64,000 bases of DNA. It comes from Neobacillus sp. PS3-34. Lineage in GTDB: Bacteria; Bacillota; Bacilli; Bacillales; Cytobacillaceae. A model generated the notes under the pieces. That model was not told the DNA's origin and searched no databases. It saw only the letters and a list, made by a program, of their open reading frames with translations. The stretch covers positions 3,068,501-3,132,500 of the forward strand of contig NZ_CP133267.1 in the NCBI RefSeq assembly GCF_030915465.1, written 5' to 3'. Of this stretch, positions 22,220-31,020 are shown one piece after another. Position 1 is the stretch's first letter. Every line of letters starts with the position of its first letter. The position numbers and the translations under genes were made by a program.

Positions 22220-22330
22220 ATGCAGTTGAAAGTTTTTAAAATTACAGATAATAATATTAATAAAGGTAAAATTGTCGAATTTTGCACTTCATTCCTCTAT
22301 AAGGGATTTATGGATGGGAGTTTATTATGA
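22220..22330 (+). CDS. Possible 36-aa leader ORF before the HD-GYP gene
   Basis: ATG 22220 follows AAAAAGG by 8 bases; the ORF encodes MQLKVFKITDNNINKGKIVE and ends in TGA at 22328-22330, overlapping the ATG of the HD-GYP gene. The overlap suggests translational coupling, but the AT-rich content makes chance likely. Not recognised. Confidence 0.22.
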   Translation: MQLKVFKITDNNINKGKIVEFCTSFLYKGFMDGSLL

Positions 22331-23421
22331 GATTAGTTGCAACGGCCTCCGTGGCAAAGGGAGCAATACTTGGAAAAGCCATATACAATGACCGGGGCAA
22401 AGTTCTTTTAAATCAAGGAGTAGAACTGGACGAAAAACTCCTGGAGCGTCTTGAGGGTATGGGAATCCATTATATTTATGTGACAGACAGCAAGACGGAG
22501 GATATTATCGTTAAAGAGCCTTTGTCTGTTAAAGTTCGCCAGAAAGCGATTCAAACGATTGAGTCGAATTTCACTCAAATACAGGATGAAAGATTTCTGT
22601 CTGGTTCAATCGTGCTTGAAAAAGCAACGAAGGATTTTAAAACACTAATTAAGTACATTGTATCTGAAATTAAACAAAACGATGACCTGCTTGTTTTGTT
22701 ATCTGATATTTTTACATACGACCATTATATTTTCACGCATTCGCTTAATGTAACAATGTATTCTTTAGCGATTGGCCTGCAGTTGAATTTGCCTCCTAAG
22801 GATCTTGAAATCCTTGGGCTGGGTGCCATTCTGCATGATGTCGGTAAAATGAAGGTTGATGAACATATTCTATTGAAGCCAGGTCGTTTGACAGAGGATG
22901 AGTACGAAGAAATAAAAAAACATGCGGAACAAGGCTATAACATCCTCCGCAAAATCCCAGGACTTCCTCTTATCGTGGCACACTGTGCTTTTCAGCATCA
23001 TGAAAGGCTGGATGGCTCCGGCTATCCACGCGGAATTCAGGGCAGCGAAATTCACGATTTCGGAAAAATTATTGCCGTAGCTGATGTATTTGATGCAGTT
23101 ACTTCAAATAGAGTTTATAGAAGGGCAATGCTCCCCCATGAAGGCCTTGAAATTCTTTACGCCGGTTCTGGCAGCTTGTACGAATCCAGCTTAATAGAAG
23201 CCTTCAGGCAGGCGGTAGCCATCTATCCTGCAGGGATAACGGTTGAACTTAGTGATGGCCGAAAGGGCGTTGTCAGCAGGCAAAATAAAGGCCTCAGTGA
23301 CCGTCCTACTGTCAGGATTTTTGGAGATAACGGGACAGAGGTAGAGCCGTATGATTTAGATTTAAAAACGGAGCTTCATATTGTCATAACCGCTTGTGAC
23401 ACAACCTTTAAAAAGAACTAA
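22327..23421 (+). CDS. HD-GYP domain cyclic-di-GMP phosphodiesterase
   Basis: 364-aa protein with an N-terminal ~100-residue region without a known sensor fold and a complete HD-GYP domain at ~110-310. Motifs: HDVGKMKVDEHILLKPGRL (HD pair), KHAEQGYNIL, HHERLDGSGYPRG (GYP) and IIAVADVFDAVTSNRVYR. The metal ligands look intact, so hydrolysis of c-di-GMP is likely. No membrane segment, so cytosolic. RBS GGGAG before ATG 22327. It lies between yunC and yunB, which are near neighbours in B. subtilis, so it may be an insertion in this lineage. Confidence 0.92.
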   Translation: MRLVATASVAKGAILGKAIYNDRGKVLLNQGVELDEKLLERLEGMGIHYIYVTDSKTEDIIVKEPLSVKVRQKAIQTIESNFTQIQDERFLSGSIVLEKATKDFKTLIKYIVSEIKQNDDLLVLLSDIFTYDHYIFTHSLNVTMYSLAIGLQLNLPPKDLEILGLGAILHDVGKMKVDEHILLKPGRLTEDEYEEIKKHAEQGYNILRKIPGLPLIVAHCAFQHHERLDGSGYPRGIQGSEIHDFGKIIAVADVFDAVTSNRVYRRAMLPHEGLEILYAGSGSLYESSLIEAFRQAVAIYPAGITVELSDGRKGVVSRQNKGLSDRPTVRIFGDNGTEVEPYDLDLKTELHIVITACDTTFKKN

Positions 23422-23482
23422 CGTAATTGGGCTAGTTCCCTCCTTTGCAGCATACATATAGCTTGTAGAGGGGGGATTTTTT

Positions 23483-24244
23483 TTGGCAAAGTTCCGCATA
23501 CGGAAAATTCAGCGAGGCCCTTGCCTTATCGATATGTTTTTTTACTGACCTTCGTCTTTTTTATTTTTTCTACGGCTGCAGGGCTATGGATCATCAATAA
23601 AGGCATTGCCCCTACCCTTATGAGCTATGCTGATTCACAAACCCGAAAAATTGCTTCACTTGTCATCAATAAGGCTGTCATTAAAAAAACGGTTAACGTC
23701 AAGGACATAAACAATATATTTGTAGGAATTCCCGATAAAAACGGGAAGTCGTCAGGTTACACGTTGAAGACAGATGTTATTAACAGGGTTCTTGCTGAAA
23801 CGACGATGGAAGTGCAGAAAAATATAAAAATGGCTGAAAAAGGCGATCTTGCTGCCCTAGGACAATTGACAGAGGTCGATATTGAGACAAATAAGCCAAA
23901 AAATTTAGAAGGTATTATATGGTATGTTCCACTTGGCCAGGCTACCAATATTGCTTTGCTGGGAAATTTGGGCCAAAATTCCTGTTAGATTCAATGCCAT
24001 CGGTGACGTCCATCCGGATGTAAAGACGGAAGTAAAACAAATTGGAATTAACAATGTATGGATTGATATTTCCATTCATTTAGTGGTTTCGATTCAGATT
24101 ATTACTCCTTTTGCGACAAAAATCACAAAATTAGAACAGACAGTTCCTATAGGCAAGGGATTAATAGAAGGTGATGTTCCGCAATATTACAATGGAGGAG
24201 GGAATTCCTCCCCGTCCATTGAACTTCCGGGAAGCGGGAATTAA
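23483..24244 (+). CDS. yunB: Sporulation protein YunB (two frameshifts)
   Basis: YunB family, a sporulation protein of unknown biochemical role, with one N-terminal membrane segment (FLLTFVFFIFSTAAGLWII) and an extracytoplasmic domain. TTG 23483 follows AGAGGGGGG and gives MAKFRIRKIQRGP. The frame breaks at GGCCC 23516-23520 (one base short before LPYRYVF) and again at GGGCC 23970-23974 (two bases short; LGNLG-P-KIPVRFNAIGD expected). Restoring three bases gives 254 aa, the usual YunB length. Both breaks are at GGGCC/GGCCC. Confidence 0.85.
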
Positions 24245-24256
24245 ATCGAATAAAGC

Positions 24257-24285
24257 AAAGGACTGTCCCGCGGGCAGTCCTTTTC
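24257..24285. terminator. Bidirectional terminator between yunB and lytH
   Basis: AAAGGACTG(T)CCCGCGGGCAGTCCTTTT lies between the converging ends of yunB (+) and lytH (-), with A/T tracts on both sides. Confidence 0.88.
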
Positions 24286-24286
24286 C

Positions 24287-25279
24287 TTATTTTTTCTTTC
24301 TAGCCTTAATCCTTTCCATCCGTTCCCACATTTTCAAATGCGGATATGGGTCAAAGGACCATTCGGTATACCCATTATCCTTATACATTCCATAATGAAG
24401 GTGAGGAGGAAATTTGCCGGAGGTTCCGGGCGGACCATAGCCGGAGCTTCCTACCCCGCCTATCAACATTCCTGGTTCGACGATCTGGCCGAGATTTAGA
24501 TCCTTGGCAAAGCCGCTTAGATGGGCAAAATAATGATACGTATTATTTATATCCCTTATACCGATCCTCCATCCTCCGTATTTATTCCAGCCCTTCATCT
24601 CAACAATTCCATACTCGGTAGCCCGAACAGGGACGCCGTAATCGGCAAAAATATCTGTTCCTTCATGAATTCTCCTGCCACCCCAGCCCCGGGCATCCCC
24701 CCAGGTATTGTTATAGCTGTGATTGCTTCGAATCGGTACTGGAAATGCATGTTCATCCAGATTGACCCTGCCAAAATGACGATAGATTTTTGCTTTGCCG
24801 ACTATGATTCCGACCGTTTTATCACGTTTATAATAATCCCATAAAGCAATTTTTATATTATCTTGATTGATTCCGTAAGTAAGAAGGTAGGATGCAAATG
24901 TATAGAGGATGTCTTCGTCATCCTTAAGGCTTGCTTTATTATCGCCATTTCCATCTATTCCAATTCCGTTAAAAAAGTGAATGGAGACAGGATTCTCATC
25001 CATTGGGTTGGGATTCGTAATTCCAGCCCACTGTTCAGGCCGAAAATAGATGCCTGTAATACCCTCTGGCTTTGGCAAGTCCCTGCGCACCTGGCGGATA
25101 TTGCGTTCGTATTGATCGACAGCAGCTAAATAATACCAGGGGATTTGAGTCAGTGCTTCCACTTTTTTATAAAGCTCCATTCTTTTCTGATACATATCAG
25201 GCTCTCCCGCCCTGACAGGTCCAGTAGGCAGAACCGTAAAAAATAATAAAAAAGCGGTTATTATTAAAATTGCCCGCAC
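24287..25279 (-). CDS. lytH: M23 family peptidase LytH (YunA)
   Basis: 330-aa exported M23 metallopeptidase. In B. subtilis LytH cleaves L-Ala-D-Glu bonds in the cortex during spore maturation. It has an N-terminal signal/membrane segment (ILIITAFLLFFTVLPTGP). The M23 domain at ~195-310 shows HEGTDIF (Zn His and Asp), then HYFAHLSGF and HLHYGMYKDNGY (HxH). GTG 25279 is preferred to the longer ATG start because GGGAGG lies 7 bases upstream of it. Converges on yunB. Sporulation control is expected from family knowledge, not seen here. Confidence 0.92.
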   Translation of the reverse strand: MRAILIITAFLLFFTVLPTGPVRAGEPDMYQKRMELYKKVEALTQIPWYYLAAVDQYERNIRQVRRDLPKPEGITGIYFRPEQWAGITNPNPMDENPVSIHFFNGIGIDGNGDNKASLKDDEDILYTFASYLLTYGINQDNIKIALWDYYKRDKTVGIIVGKAKIYRHFGRVNLDEHAFPVPIRSNHSYNNTWGDARGWGGRRIHEGTDIFADYGVPVRATEYGIVEMKGWNKYGGWRIGIRDINNTYHYFAHLSGFAKDLNLGQIVEPGMLIGGVGSSGYGPPGTSGKFPPHLHYGMYKDNGYTEWSFDPYPHLKMWERMERIKARKKK

Positions 25280-25453
25280 AGGAATCCTCCCTTCATATGA
25301 TGTACAATTAGTTTGTGAGTTCATCGTTCATTTATAATGGTTAATAAATGGTAATGAAAGCTATCCGGCTTGTCGCGGTTGTTTTAGTATGATAAAGTGA
25401 CAAAAGAAGAATCATCTCGCATTGGTAAAGTGTGATTTTAACGACTGAATGAG

Positions 25454-26379
25454 GTGGAAAAATTGAGTAAAAAAGAAGAACATCTTAGAAAACCTGAATG
25501 GTTAAAAATAAAGCTAAATACGAATGAGCATTATAATGGCTTAAAGAAAATGATGAGGGAAAAAAATCTTCACACGGTTTGTGAAGAAGCACGCTGTCCG
25601 AACATTCATGAATGCTGGGCTGTGAGAAGAACAGCTACATTTATGATTTTGGGGGATGTATGTACCCGTGCATGCCGCTTTTGTGCAGTGAAGACTGGGC
25701 TTCCGACTGAACTGGACTTAAAAGAGCCGGAAAGAGTGGCGGATTCCGTCCAGTTAATGAATTTAAAACATGCTGTTGTCACAGCAGTTGCAAGAGACGA
25801 TTTGAAGGATGGCGGTTCTGCTGTATTCGCGGAAACAGTACGGGCTATCCGCAGGAAAAATCCATTAACAAGTATTGAAGTCCTTCCGTCTGATATGGGT
25901 GGAGTGGAGGAAAACCTAAGAGTGTTAATGGAAGCTCGTCCGGACATTTTAAACCATAATATCGAAACAGTCCGTCGCTTGACACCGAGAGTCAGAGCCC
26001 GTGCTACATACGAACGGTCACTTGAATTTTTAAAACGTGCCAAGGAAATGCAGCCGGACATTCCGACCAAATCCAGCTTAATGATTGGGTTGGGAGAGAC
26101 TAAAGAAGAAATTCTCCAAACGATGGATGATTTGCGTGCAAATAATGTAGATATTATGACCATTGGCCAATATCTGCAGCCAACCAAAAAGCATATTAAG
26201 GTTGAAAAATATTACAGCCCTGCTGAATTTGAAGAATTAAAGCAAATCGCACTGAGTAAAGGATTTAGCCATTGTGAAGCAGGCCGCTTGTCCGTTCTTC
26301 GTACCATGCAGACGAACAAGTCAATGCCGCAGCAAAGCATAAATCCATGCTTGCGGAAAAGGAAGTTCAAGAAGCTTAA
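25454..26379 (+). CDS. lipA: Lipoyl synthase (3' end frameshifted)
   Basis: Radical-SAM enzyme that inserts two sulfurs into octanoyl-GcvH or E2 domains. Both cluster motifs are present: [12 protein letters not shown] (auxiliary cluster) and [10 protein letters not shown] (radical SAM). The frame slips at GGCC 26282-26285: the family reads [17 protein letters not shown], the text gives [11 protein letters not shown]. One added C restores the standard end [16 protein letters not shown] and a stop at 26377-26379, about 308 aa. The serine ligand of the auxiliary cluster lies in this RSSYHA part, so the frame as written would be inactive. TTG 25463 with RBS GAGGTGG is the more likely start. GcvH, its relay partner, is at 2.7 kb. 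Confidence 0.93.
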
Positions 26380-26381
26380 TT

Positions 26382-26424
26382 AAAAAAGAGTTCAGCTAAT
26401 GATTAAATGCTGAACTCTTTTTTT
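26382..26424. terminator. Bidirectional terminator between lipA and yutC
   Basis: AAAAGAGTTCAGC ... GCTGAACTCTTTTTTT between the converging lipA (+) and yutC (-) genes. Confidence 0.93.
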
Positions 26425-26425
26425 A

Positions 26426-27055
26426 TTACTTCATATTTCTCTTCACATCATCAGGAGTTTCGCCATTTTCATTTTCGTTAGAATTAATCCGGTCTCCCTG
26501 AGGGTAGCTTTTCATTTCAACGATTACATTTTGTATCAGGTGACGTGCCTCTCTGCTTGTCGAGTTCAGATGGGAGAGGTTTTCCACTTCCTTCATCAGC
26601 CTTTTATCATCCGAAACATAAACATGATAGTAACGCGGAACAGCAGACATGCCTGTTTTTTTCACCTGGTCAGCCGTCAATTTGCGATTTTTGGAGTCCG
26701 TCTGGTAAGCAATCAGAACCTCCTGGTCAGTCACAAGTGTAGCCACATCATTGACATTTGGCAGATCGGTACTGTATTTGCTGATCATATTGGCAAGCTT
26801 TTCTCGGTCAAGAGTATCTTCATTGCCATTGGAACTCCTGTCACCCATCACCGGACTTTTTTGGTGGCGGACATATCCAAAATCATTCCGCATATTGCGA
26901 ACGCCCATATCTTTTTTCTCGTTGTATAGCTCATTCCTTTTATTGTTTACATTGATGGTATTGCCGCTTTCATGATACACATCCCGGTCCTGCCTTGAAC
27001 AGCCGAGAACAGTAGAAAGGCAGAAAGCTCCGAGGATTAAAAGTATTTTTTTCAA
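26426..27055 (-). CDS. yutC: YhcN/YlaJ family sporulation lipoprotein YutC
   Basis: 209-aa lipoprotein of the YhcN/YlaJ family, associated with spore membranes and outgrowth in Bacillus. TTG 27055 follows AGGGGGTG; the signal peptide KKILLILGAFCLSTVLGCSR has a lipobox with Cys. A charged, Asn-rich linker precedes the domain with VATLVTDQEVLIAYQTD and PRYYHVYVSDDKRLMKEV. In the same place as yutC of B. subtilis, next to lipA and yutD. Confidence 0.82.
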   Translation of the reverse strand: MKKILLILGAFCLSTVLGCSRQDRDVYHESGNTINVNNKRNELYNEKKDMGVRNMRNDFGYVRHQKSPVMGDRSSNGNEDTLDREKLANMISKYSTDLPNVNDVATLVTDQEVLIAYQTDSKNRKLTADQVKKTGMSAVPRYYHVYVSDDKRLMKEVENLSHLNSTSREARHLIQNVIVEMKSYPQGDRINSNENENGETPDDVKRNMK

Positions 27056-27169
27056 TGTGTTTTCACCCCCTGTTAATAGGGTTGCCAGTTGCAAGATTTT
27101 TTCACTTAGAAATTGATGGTGAATCGGTTATAATGGAATAAACAAGAGCTGGAAAATTGAGGTGAGAAG

Positions 27170-27445
27170 ATGATTACAATTAATAATACAGTGTATGAAA
27201 TTCTAGAAGAGCATAGAAACGCGTTCAATGAAGAAGCCTTGAAAGCGCGTTTTAGCGATATATTATCGCGATATGACTATATTGTCGGGGATTGGGGCTA
27301 TGGCCAGCTTCGCTTGAGGGGCTTTTTCGATGATCAAAACCAAAAAGCATCCTTTGATACAAAAATTAGCACATTGAGCGAATATTTATATGAGTACTGC
27401 AATTTTGGATGTGCTTATTTTGTTTTGAAAAAGGTTAAAAAATAA
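27170..27445 (+). CDS. yutD: YutD family protein
   Basis: 91-aa protein with the highly conserved YutD core RYDYIVGDWGYGQLRLRGFF and YEYCNFGCAYFVLK. Function unknown; widespread in Bacilli. RBS GAGGTGAGAAG before ATG 27170. Followed at once by a strong terminator, so monocistronic. Confidence 0.88.
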   Translation: MITINNTVYEILEEHRNAFNEEALKARFSDILSRYDYIVGDWGYGQLRLRGFFDDQNQKASFDTKISTLSEYLYEYCNFGCAYFVLKKVKK

Positions 27446-27448
27446 TAG

Positions 27449-27484
27449 AAAGGGCCAGAATCTGTTACAGATTCCTGGCCTTTT
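27449..27484 (+). terminator. Terminator of yutD
   Basis: AAAGGGCCAG-AATCTG-TTAC-(A)GATTCCTGGCCTTTT, a long stem with T tail, just after yutD. Confidence 0.92.
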
Positions 27485-27493
27485 CAACCTTCC

Positions 27494-27781
27494 TTATGTG
27501 TTTGTGTAAGGAAGTTCTTCATTTTTATCCGGGTCGTCATGTGTTGGATGGGCTCCATCCATTTGCCTCGGCAAATTTTGATGCAAGGATTTAAACTCGT
27601 AATTATAAGCGCTGTGATAGCGCTGGCCTTCTCTCCAGGGGGTGCTTTTATTTTCGACAGGTTTGTTTTTTCTAATGGGAGAGCCATATGGGCCTTCAGG
27701 CAGCGTTTCCACGGCAAGGAAATTTTTTTGAGTTTCTACATTTGAAAAATCAGTGTAAGACTTCGTCTCTTTATCGGCCAT
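27494..27781 (-). CDS. Conserved hypothetical protein, 95 aa
   Basis: Hydrophilic protein beginning MADKETKSYTDFSNVETQKN and containing LPEGPYGSPI, then a Pro/Asn/Lys-rich tail ending PYTNT. It looks intrinsically disordered. The RBS (GGAGTG on the minus strand) is good. I recall similar short proteins in Bacillus spores and cytosol, but cannot name the family. It lies divergent from nothing and converges on the yutD terminator. Confidence 0.6.
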   Translation of the reverse strand: MADKETKSYTDFSNVETQKNFLAVETLPEGPYGSPIRKNKPVENKSTPWREGQRYHSAYNYEFKSLHQNLPRQMDGAHPTHDDPDKNEELPYTNT

Positions 27782-27840
27782 GCTTTCACTCCTATTGCCA
27801 TTTTTATTAGTATGGCTATAGAAGAAAAAATCATGAAACC

Positions 27841-28107
27841 TTAAACGAGTTCTGTTAAAAATGACCGAAGTTCTTCGGCTTCCTGTTCTTCTAAATTGAA
27901 AACATGCTCAAGATAGCCTTCTTCCTGCAAGTCATCCTGCCCAATAATGGCAAAACGGCTTCCTTGCATGTCAAGAACGAGGCTTTTTCCGTAATGGCGG
28001 TCCGTTTGGACGATTGCCAGATCAAAGCGCTGATTTTCGCCTAAAAAACTGACAAATCGCGTTTTTGTTACTTCTTTTTCATCATATAAAAAGAAACGTT
28101 CACTCAT
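27841..28107 (-). CDS. DUF3055 family protein
   Basis: 88-aa protein with the conserved string FVSFLGENQRFDLAIVQTD and FAIIGQDDLQEEGYLEHVF, typical of DUF3055 (SAV0927-like) in Bacilli and staphylococci. Function unknown. ATG 28107 follows AAAGGAG; the open frame before it has no RBS. Confidence 0.82.
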   Translation of the reverse strand: MSERFFLYDEKEVTKTRFVSFLGENQRFDLAIVQTDRHYGKSLVLDMQGSRFAIIGQDDLQEEGYLEHVFNLEEQEAEELRSFLTELV

Positions 28108-28312
28108 GGTTAAACTCCTTTGATTATGTATTTTTACTTTGATAAGGCAAAGATTCGTTTCTATCTTACCAAAATAATTCAGAAATGGGCAGTCAGACTT
28201 TCGACCATTATTTTGTAAATACTTCATATACAGGAAAAAAATACAGAAACCCCGTATTTATGGTACAATGGACTTATAGAATGTATGCTGACTTCTGAGA
28301 GGAATGAAAAGA

Positions 28313-29614
28313 ATGGTCCGCCGTTATAGGGAAAAAGCCCGGAGATTAATGCAATGGGGAAAAATCGTTATGCCTCTTTCATCCATGCGTTTTTATCCTC
28401 CGCAATTTATCTTAAGAGATCCAGTTGTCGAAGGAATAAGAACAGCATTAAAAGAAGGATTTGAAGTTGCAGTTATTGTCTTTAATATGAAAGACAATAA
28501 AGATCTGGCTGATTTGCTCGGACAATTCCACTTTCAACCATTTATGAAACGTGTTAAAAAGTACTTCCGTTTTGTGATTGAAACAGAGATGGACAAGGAA
28601 GATGTCATTACCCTTCACGACTTTTATGGGGATGGCTTAACGCTGTCGATAAGAGTGGACCATGAACGAAATTCGATTTCAGAAATTGATGCTTTAATGA
28701 AAAAAATTACACATGAGGTTGAACAGCATTTACATATAGATTATCCTAGCGTTTCACCCTCTTTTGAAACAGGCTTTATGTTTGTTGAGAGAAAACATTA
28801 TTCCATTCGGGAAGCCGTGTTAAAAGCGCAGCAGCAGGCAATGGCAATGGCTGAGAAACGCGTCGATTCTGAGTTTAACGAGATGCTTTATACAATGAGC
28901 AGAATAGTTACGGAAAAGGATATAAAACTGTTGGCTCAGCCAATAATAGATGTAGCAACAAATGAAGTAAGGGCATGGGAAATGCTGTCACGAGGGCCAG
29001 CCGGTACGGTGCTCGAAAATCCACTTCCCCTTTTTTCTGTGGCAAGGCAGACAGGGCTTTTATATGACCTGGAAATGATCGTCCTGGAAAAAACACTGAA
29101 GCAAATAAAATCGCTGGAGTTCAAGCAGGATATTTTTATTAATTTTACTCCTTTGACTCTGGGGAATATGAAATTTATCCGTGATGTAAAAAAGCTAATG
29201 GAGAAATATAAAAATATTTCCCCGAAGCAAATCACATTTGAAATTACTGAACGCGATTCAATCGAAGGAATGAAGGATTTCATATATAATATTAAAGTAT
29301 TGCGCCTAATGGGATTCAGGCTCGCGGTAGACGATACAGGTGCAGGATATGCCAGCCTGAATACGATTAGTGAAATCATGCCGGATATAATAAAGATTGA
29401 CCGGTCGGTGATCCAGAATATTGATAAAAATTCCGTTAAGGAGTCCATGCTGAGAGGGCTATTGCTTGTAGCCAGGGAAGCGGGTTCATTAGTGGTTGCG
29501 GAAGGAATCGAAAGCCAGGAGGAGGCTTCGGTACTGACGCGCAATAAGGTGGATCTGGCACAGGGTTATTTTTATGCCCGTCCGGCCGCGCTGGTTAAGA
29601 GCCTCGCAACTTAG
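28313..29614 (+). CDS. EAL domain protein with degenerate GGDEF-like N-terminus
   Basis: About 433 aa. Residues ~200-430 form an EAL domain: AWEMLSRG in the EAL position, INFTPLT with the conserved Asn, FEITERD, VDDTGAGYASLN with the Asp pair, IIKIDRS with Lys, and AEGIESQEEA with Glu. The catalytic set seems complete, so c-di-GMP hydrolysis is plausible. The N-terminal part shows a GGDEF-like layout with FYGDGLTLSI in place of the active loop, so probably not a cyclase. No membrane segment. RBS GAGAGG fits ATG 28313; ATG 28304 is too close. yutE follows after 24 bases. Confidence 0.88.
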   Translation: MVRRYREKARRLMQWGKIVMPLSSMRFYPPQFILRDPVVEGIRTALKEGFEVAVIVFNMKDNKDLADLLGQFHFQPFMKRVKKYFRFVIETEMDKEDVITLHDFYGDGLTLSIRVDHERNSISEIDALMKKITHEVEQHLHIDYPSVSPSFETGFMFVERKHYSIREAVLKAQQQAMAMAEKRVDSEFNEMLYTMSRIVTEKDIKLLAQPIIDVATNEVRAWEMLSRGPAGTVLENPLPLFSVARQTGLLYDLEMIVLEKTLKQIKSLEFKQDIFINFTPLTLGNMKFIRDVKKLMEKYKNISPKQITFEITERDSIEGMKDFIYNIKVLRLMGFRLAVDDTGAGYASLNTISEIMPDIIKIDRSVIQNIDKNSVKESMLRGLLLVAREAGSLVVAEGIESQEEASVLTRNKVDLAQGYFYARPAALVKSLAT

Positions 29615-29638
29615 ATTTAAAGCAAAGGATGTGGTTGT

Positions 29639-30076
29639 GTGTACTTTGTGGACCGTCAGAAGATTGAAGAGACATTAATGTATTTAGAATCGTTAATTGC
29701 TCTTTTTTTAGAGCAAAAGAATTGGACAGCCCCGCTTGAAAAAGCAGCATTGGAACGGCTGAGCCATATGATGATTGAATCGGTGCTAGACGTAGGAAAT
29801 ATGATGATTGATGGCTTCATTATGCGTGATCCTGGCAGTTATGACGATATTGTCGATATTTTAATGGATGAAAAGGTTGTTTCCGAAAAAGCCGGCGTGA
29901 GTTTAAAAAATTTGATTCAATACCGAAAAATGCTTGTGCAATCCTATACTGAGATTGATCATAAGGAATTGGCCGTTGAATTCAAAAATAATATTCAGCA
30001 GCTTTCTGATTTCTCCGATAGTGTACGGGTATACCTCACAAATGAACTAGGACAGGTAACAGCATTTAAAAATTAG
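29639..30076 (+). CDS. yutE: DUF86 (HEPN/HepT-like) protein YutE
   Basis: 145-aa all-helical DUF86 protein. Toxin-type HepT proteins carry an Rx4-6H ribonuclease motif, usually R..LVHxY; here the segment reads YRKMLVQSYTEID, with Gln where His is expected. No nucleotidyltransferase (MNT) antitoxin gene adjoins it. Both facts argue for a housekeeping or non-catalytic role. GTG 29639 with RBS AAAGGATG. Same position as yutE in B. subtilis, before yutF. Confidence 0.8.
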   Translation: MYFVDRQKIEETLMYLESLIALFLEQKNWTAPLEKAALERLSHMMIESVLDVGNMMIDGFIMRDPGSYDDIVDILMDEKVVSEKAGVSLKNLIQYRKMLVQSYTEIDHKELAVEFKNNIQQLSDFSDSVRVYLTNELGQVTAFKN

Positions 30077-30082
30077 TAAAAC

Positions 30083-30106
30083 AGACCTCTTCGGCAGGTC
30101 TTTTTT
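30083..30106 (+). terminator. Terminator of EAL-yutE
   Basis: AGACCT-CTTCGGC-AGGTCT with TTTTT tail. Confidence 0.85.
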
Positions 30107-30165
30107 CTTTTGAGAAGTTAAGTTACAAATGAAATCGGGAAGAATATAGGCAGGAGTGATGGAGT

Positions 30166-30930
30166 ATGAACAAATATAAAGGTTATTTAATTGATTTAGA
30201 TGGAACAATGTACAAAGGAACTGAGCGTATTGAAGCAGCATCAGATTTTGTGAAAAAATTACAGCAAAAGGATATTCCATATTTATTTGTCACGAACAAT
30301 TCATCAAGGACACCTGCCCAGGTGGCAGAAAAGCTTAGGGAATTTGATATCCCGGCTAAAGAAGATCAGGTCTTTACAACAAGCCAGGCGACAGCAAATT
30401 ATATTTACAGCAGAAAAAAGGATGCAAGCGTTTATGTTATTGGTGAAGAGGGGATCAGGACCGCTTTAGAGGAGAAAGGATTTCGTTTTGCCGGTGAGGA
30501 TGCAGATTTTGTCGTGACGGGAATTGACCGCTCGATCAACTATGAAAAACTGGCAACTGCCTGTCTAGCCGTACGGAATGGTGCTGTATTTATTTCTACA
30601 AACGGTGATATCGCGATTCCGACGGAAAGAGGTTTGCTGCCCGGGAATGGGTCTCTAACATCAGTAGTAACGGTTTCTACCCAAACGCAGCCCATTTTTA
30701 TCGGAAAGCCTGAATCGGTTATTATGGATCAGGCATTAAAGGTACTGGGTACTGCAAAGGAAGAAACAATAATGGTCGGCGACTATTACGATACAGATAT
30801 TATGGCAGGAATTAATGCAGGAATGGACACTCTGCTCGTCCATACTGGTGTAACCACGAAGGAATTGCTTGGCGGGTACGACATTCAGCCAACCTATTCG
30901 ATTGATTCCCTCGATCATTGGGAACCTTAA
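30166..30930 (+). CDS. yutF: HAD-superfamily phosphatase YutF (NagD-like)
   Basis: 254-aa HAD phosphatase of the NagD/AraL type (C2 cap). Motif I IDLDGTMYKG, motif II VTNNSSRT, motif III Lys in GKPESVIMDQAL, and motif IV GDYYDTDIMAGINAGM. The substrate is probably a small phosphorylated metabolite; it cannot be fixed from sequence. RBS GGAGTGATGGAG before ATG 30166. Terminator directly after. Confidence 0.92.
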   Translation: MNKYKGYLIDLDGTMYKGTERIEAASDFVKKLQQKDIPYLFVTNNSSRTPAQVAEKLREFDIPAKEDQVFTTSQATANYIYSRKKDASVYVIGEEGIRTALEEKGFRFAGEDADFVVTGIDRSINYEKLATACLAVRNGAVFISTNGDIAIPTERGLLPGNGSLTSVVTVSTQTQPIFIGKPESVIMDQALKVLGTAKEETIMVGDYYDTDIMAGINAGMDTLLVHTGVTTKELLGGYDIQPTYSIDSLDHWEP

Positions 30931-30934
30931 TAGC

Positions 30935-30960
30935 AAAACCGGGCAAATTGCCCGGTTTTT
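30935..30960 (+). terminator. Terminator of yutF
   Basis: AAAACCGGGCAA-A-TTGCCCGGTTTTT, perfect GC-rich stem with T tail. Confidence 0.93.
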
Positions 30961-31020
30961 GTTTTTGTCTAGGAAATAATAAAATTAATTGAAGTGGAAA
31001 CTTCTACCAAGTTGTATTAA

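Noticed and set aside
25606..26187. 193-codon antisense ORF within lipA
   Set aside because: Fully antisense to a conserved radical-SAM gene; no RBS and Ser/Arg-rich composition typical of shadow frames.
28936..29544. 202-codon antisense ORF within the EAL gene
   Set aside because: Mirrors the coding bias of the EAL domain gene and has no start signals.
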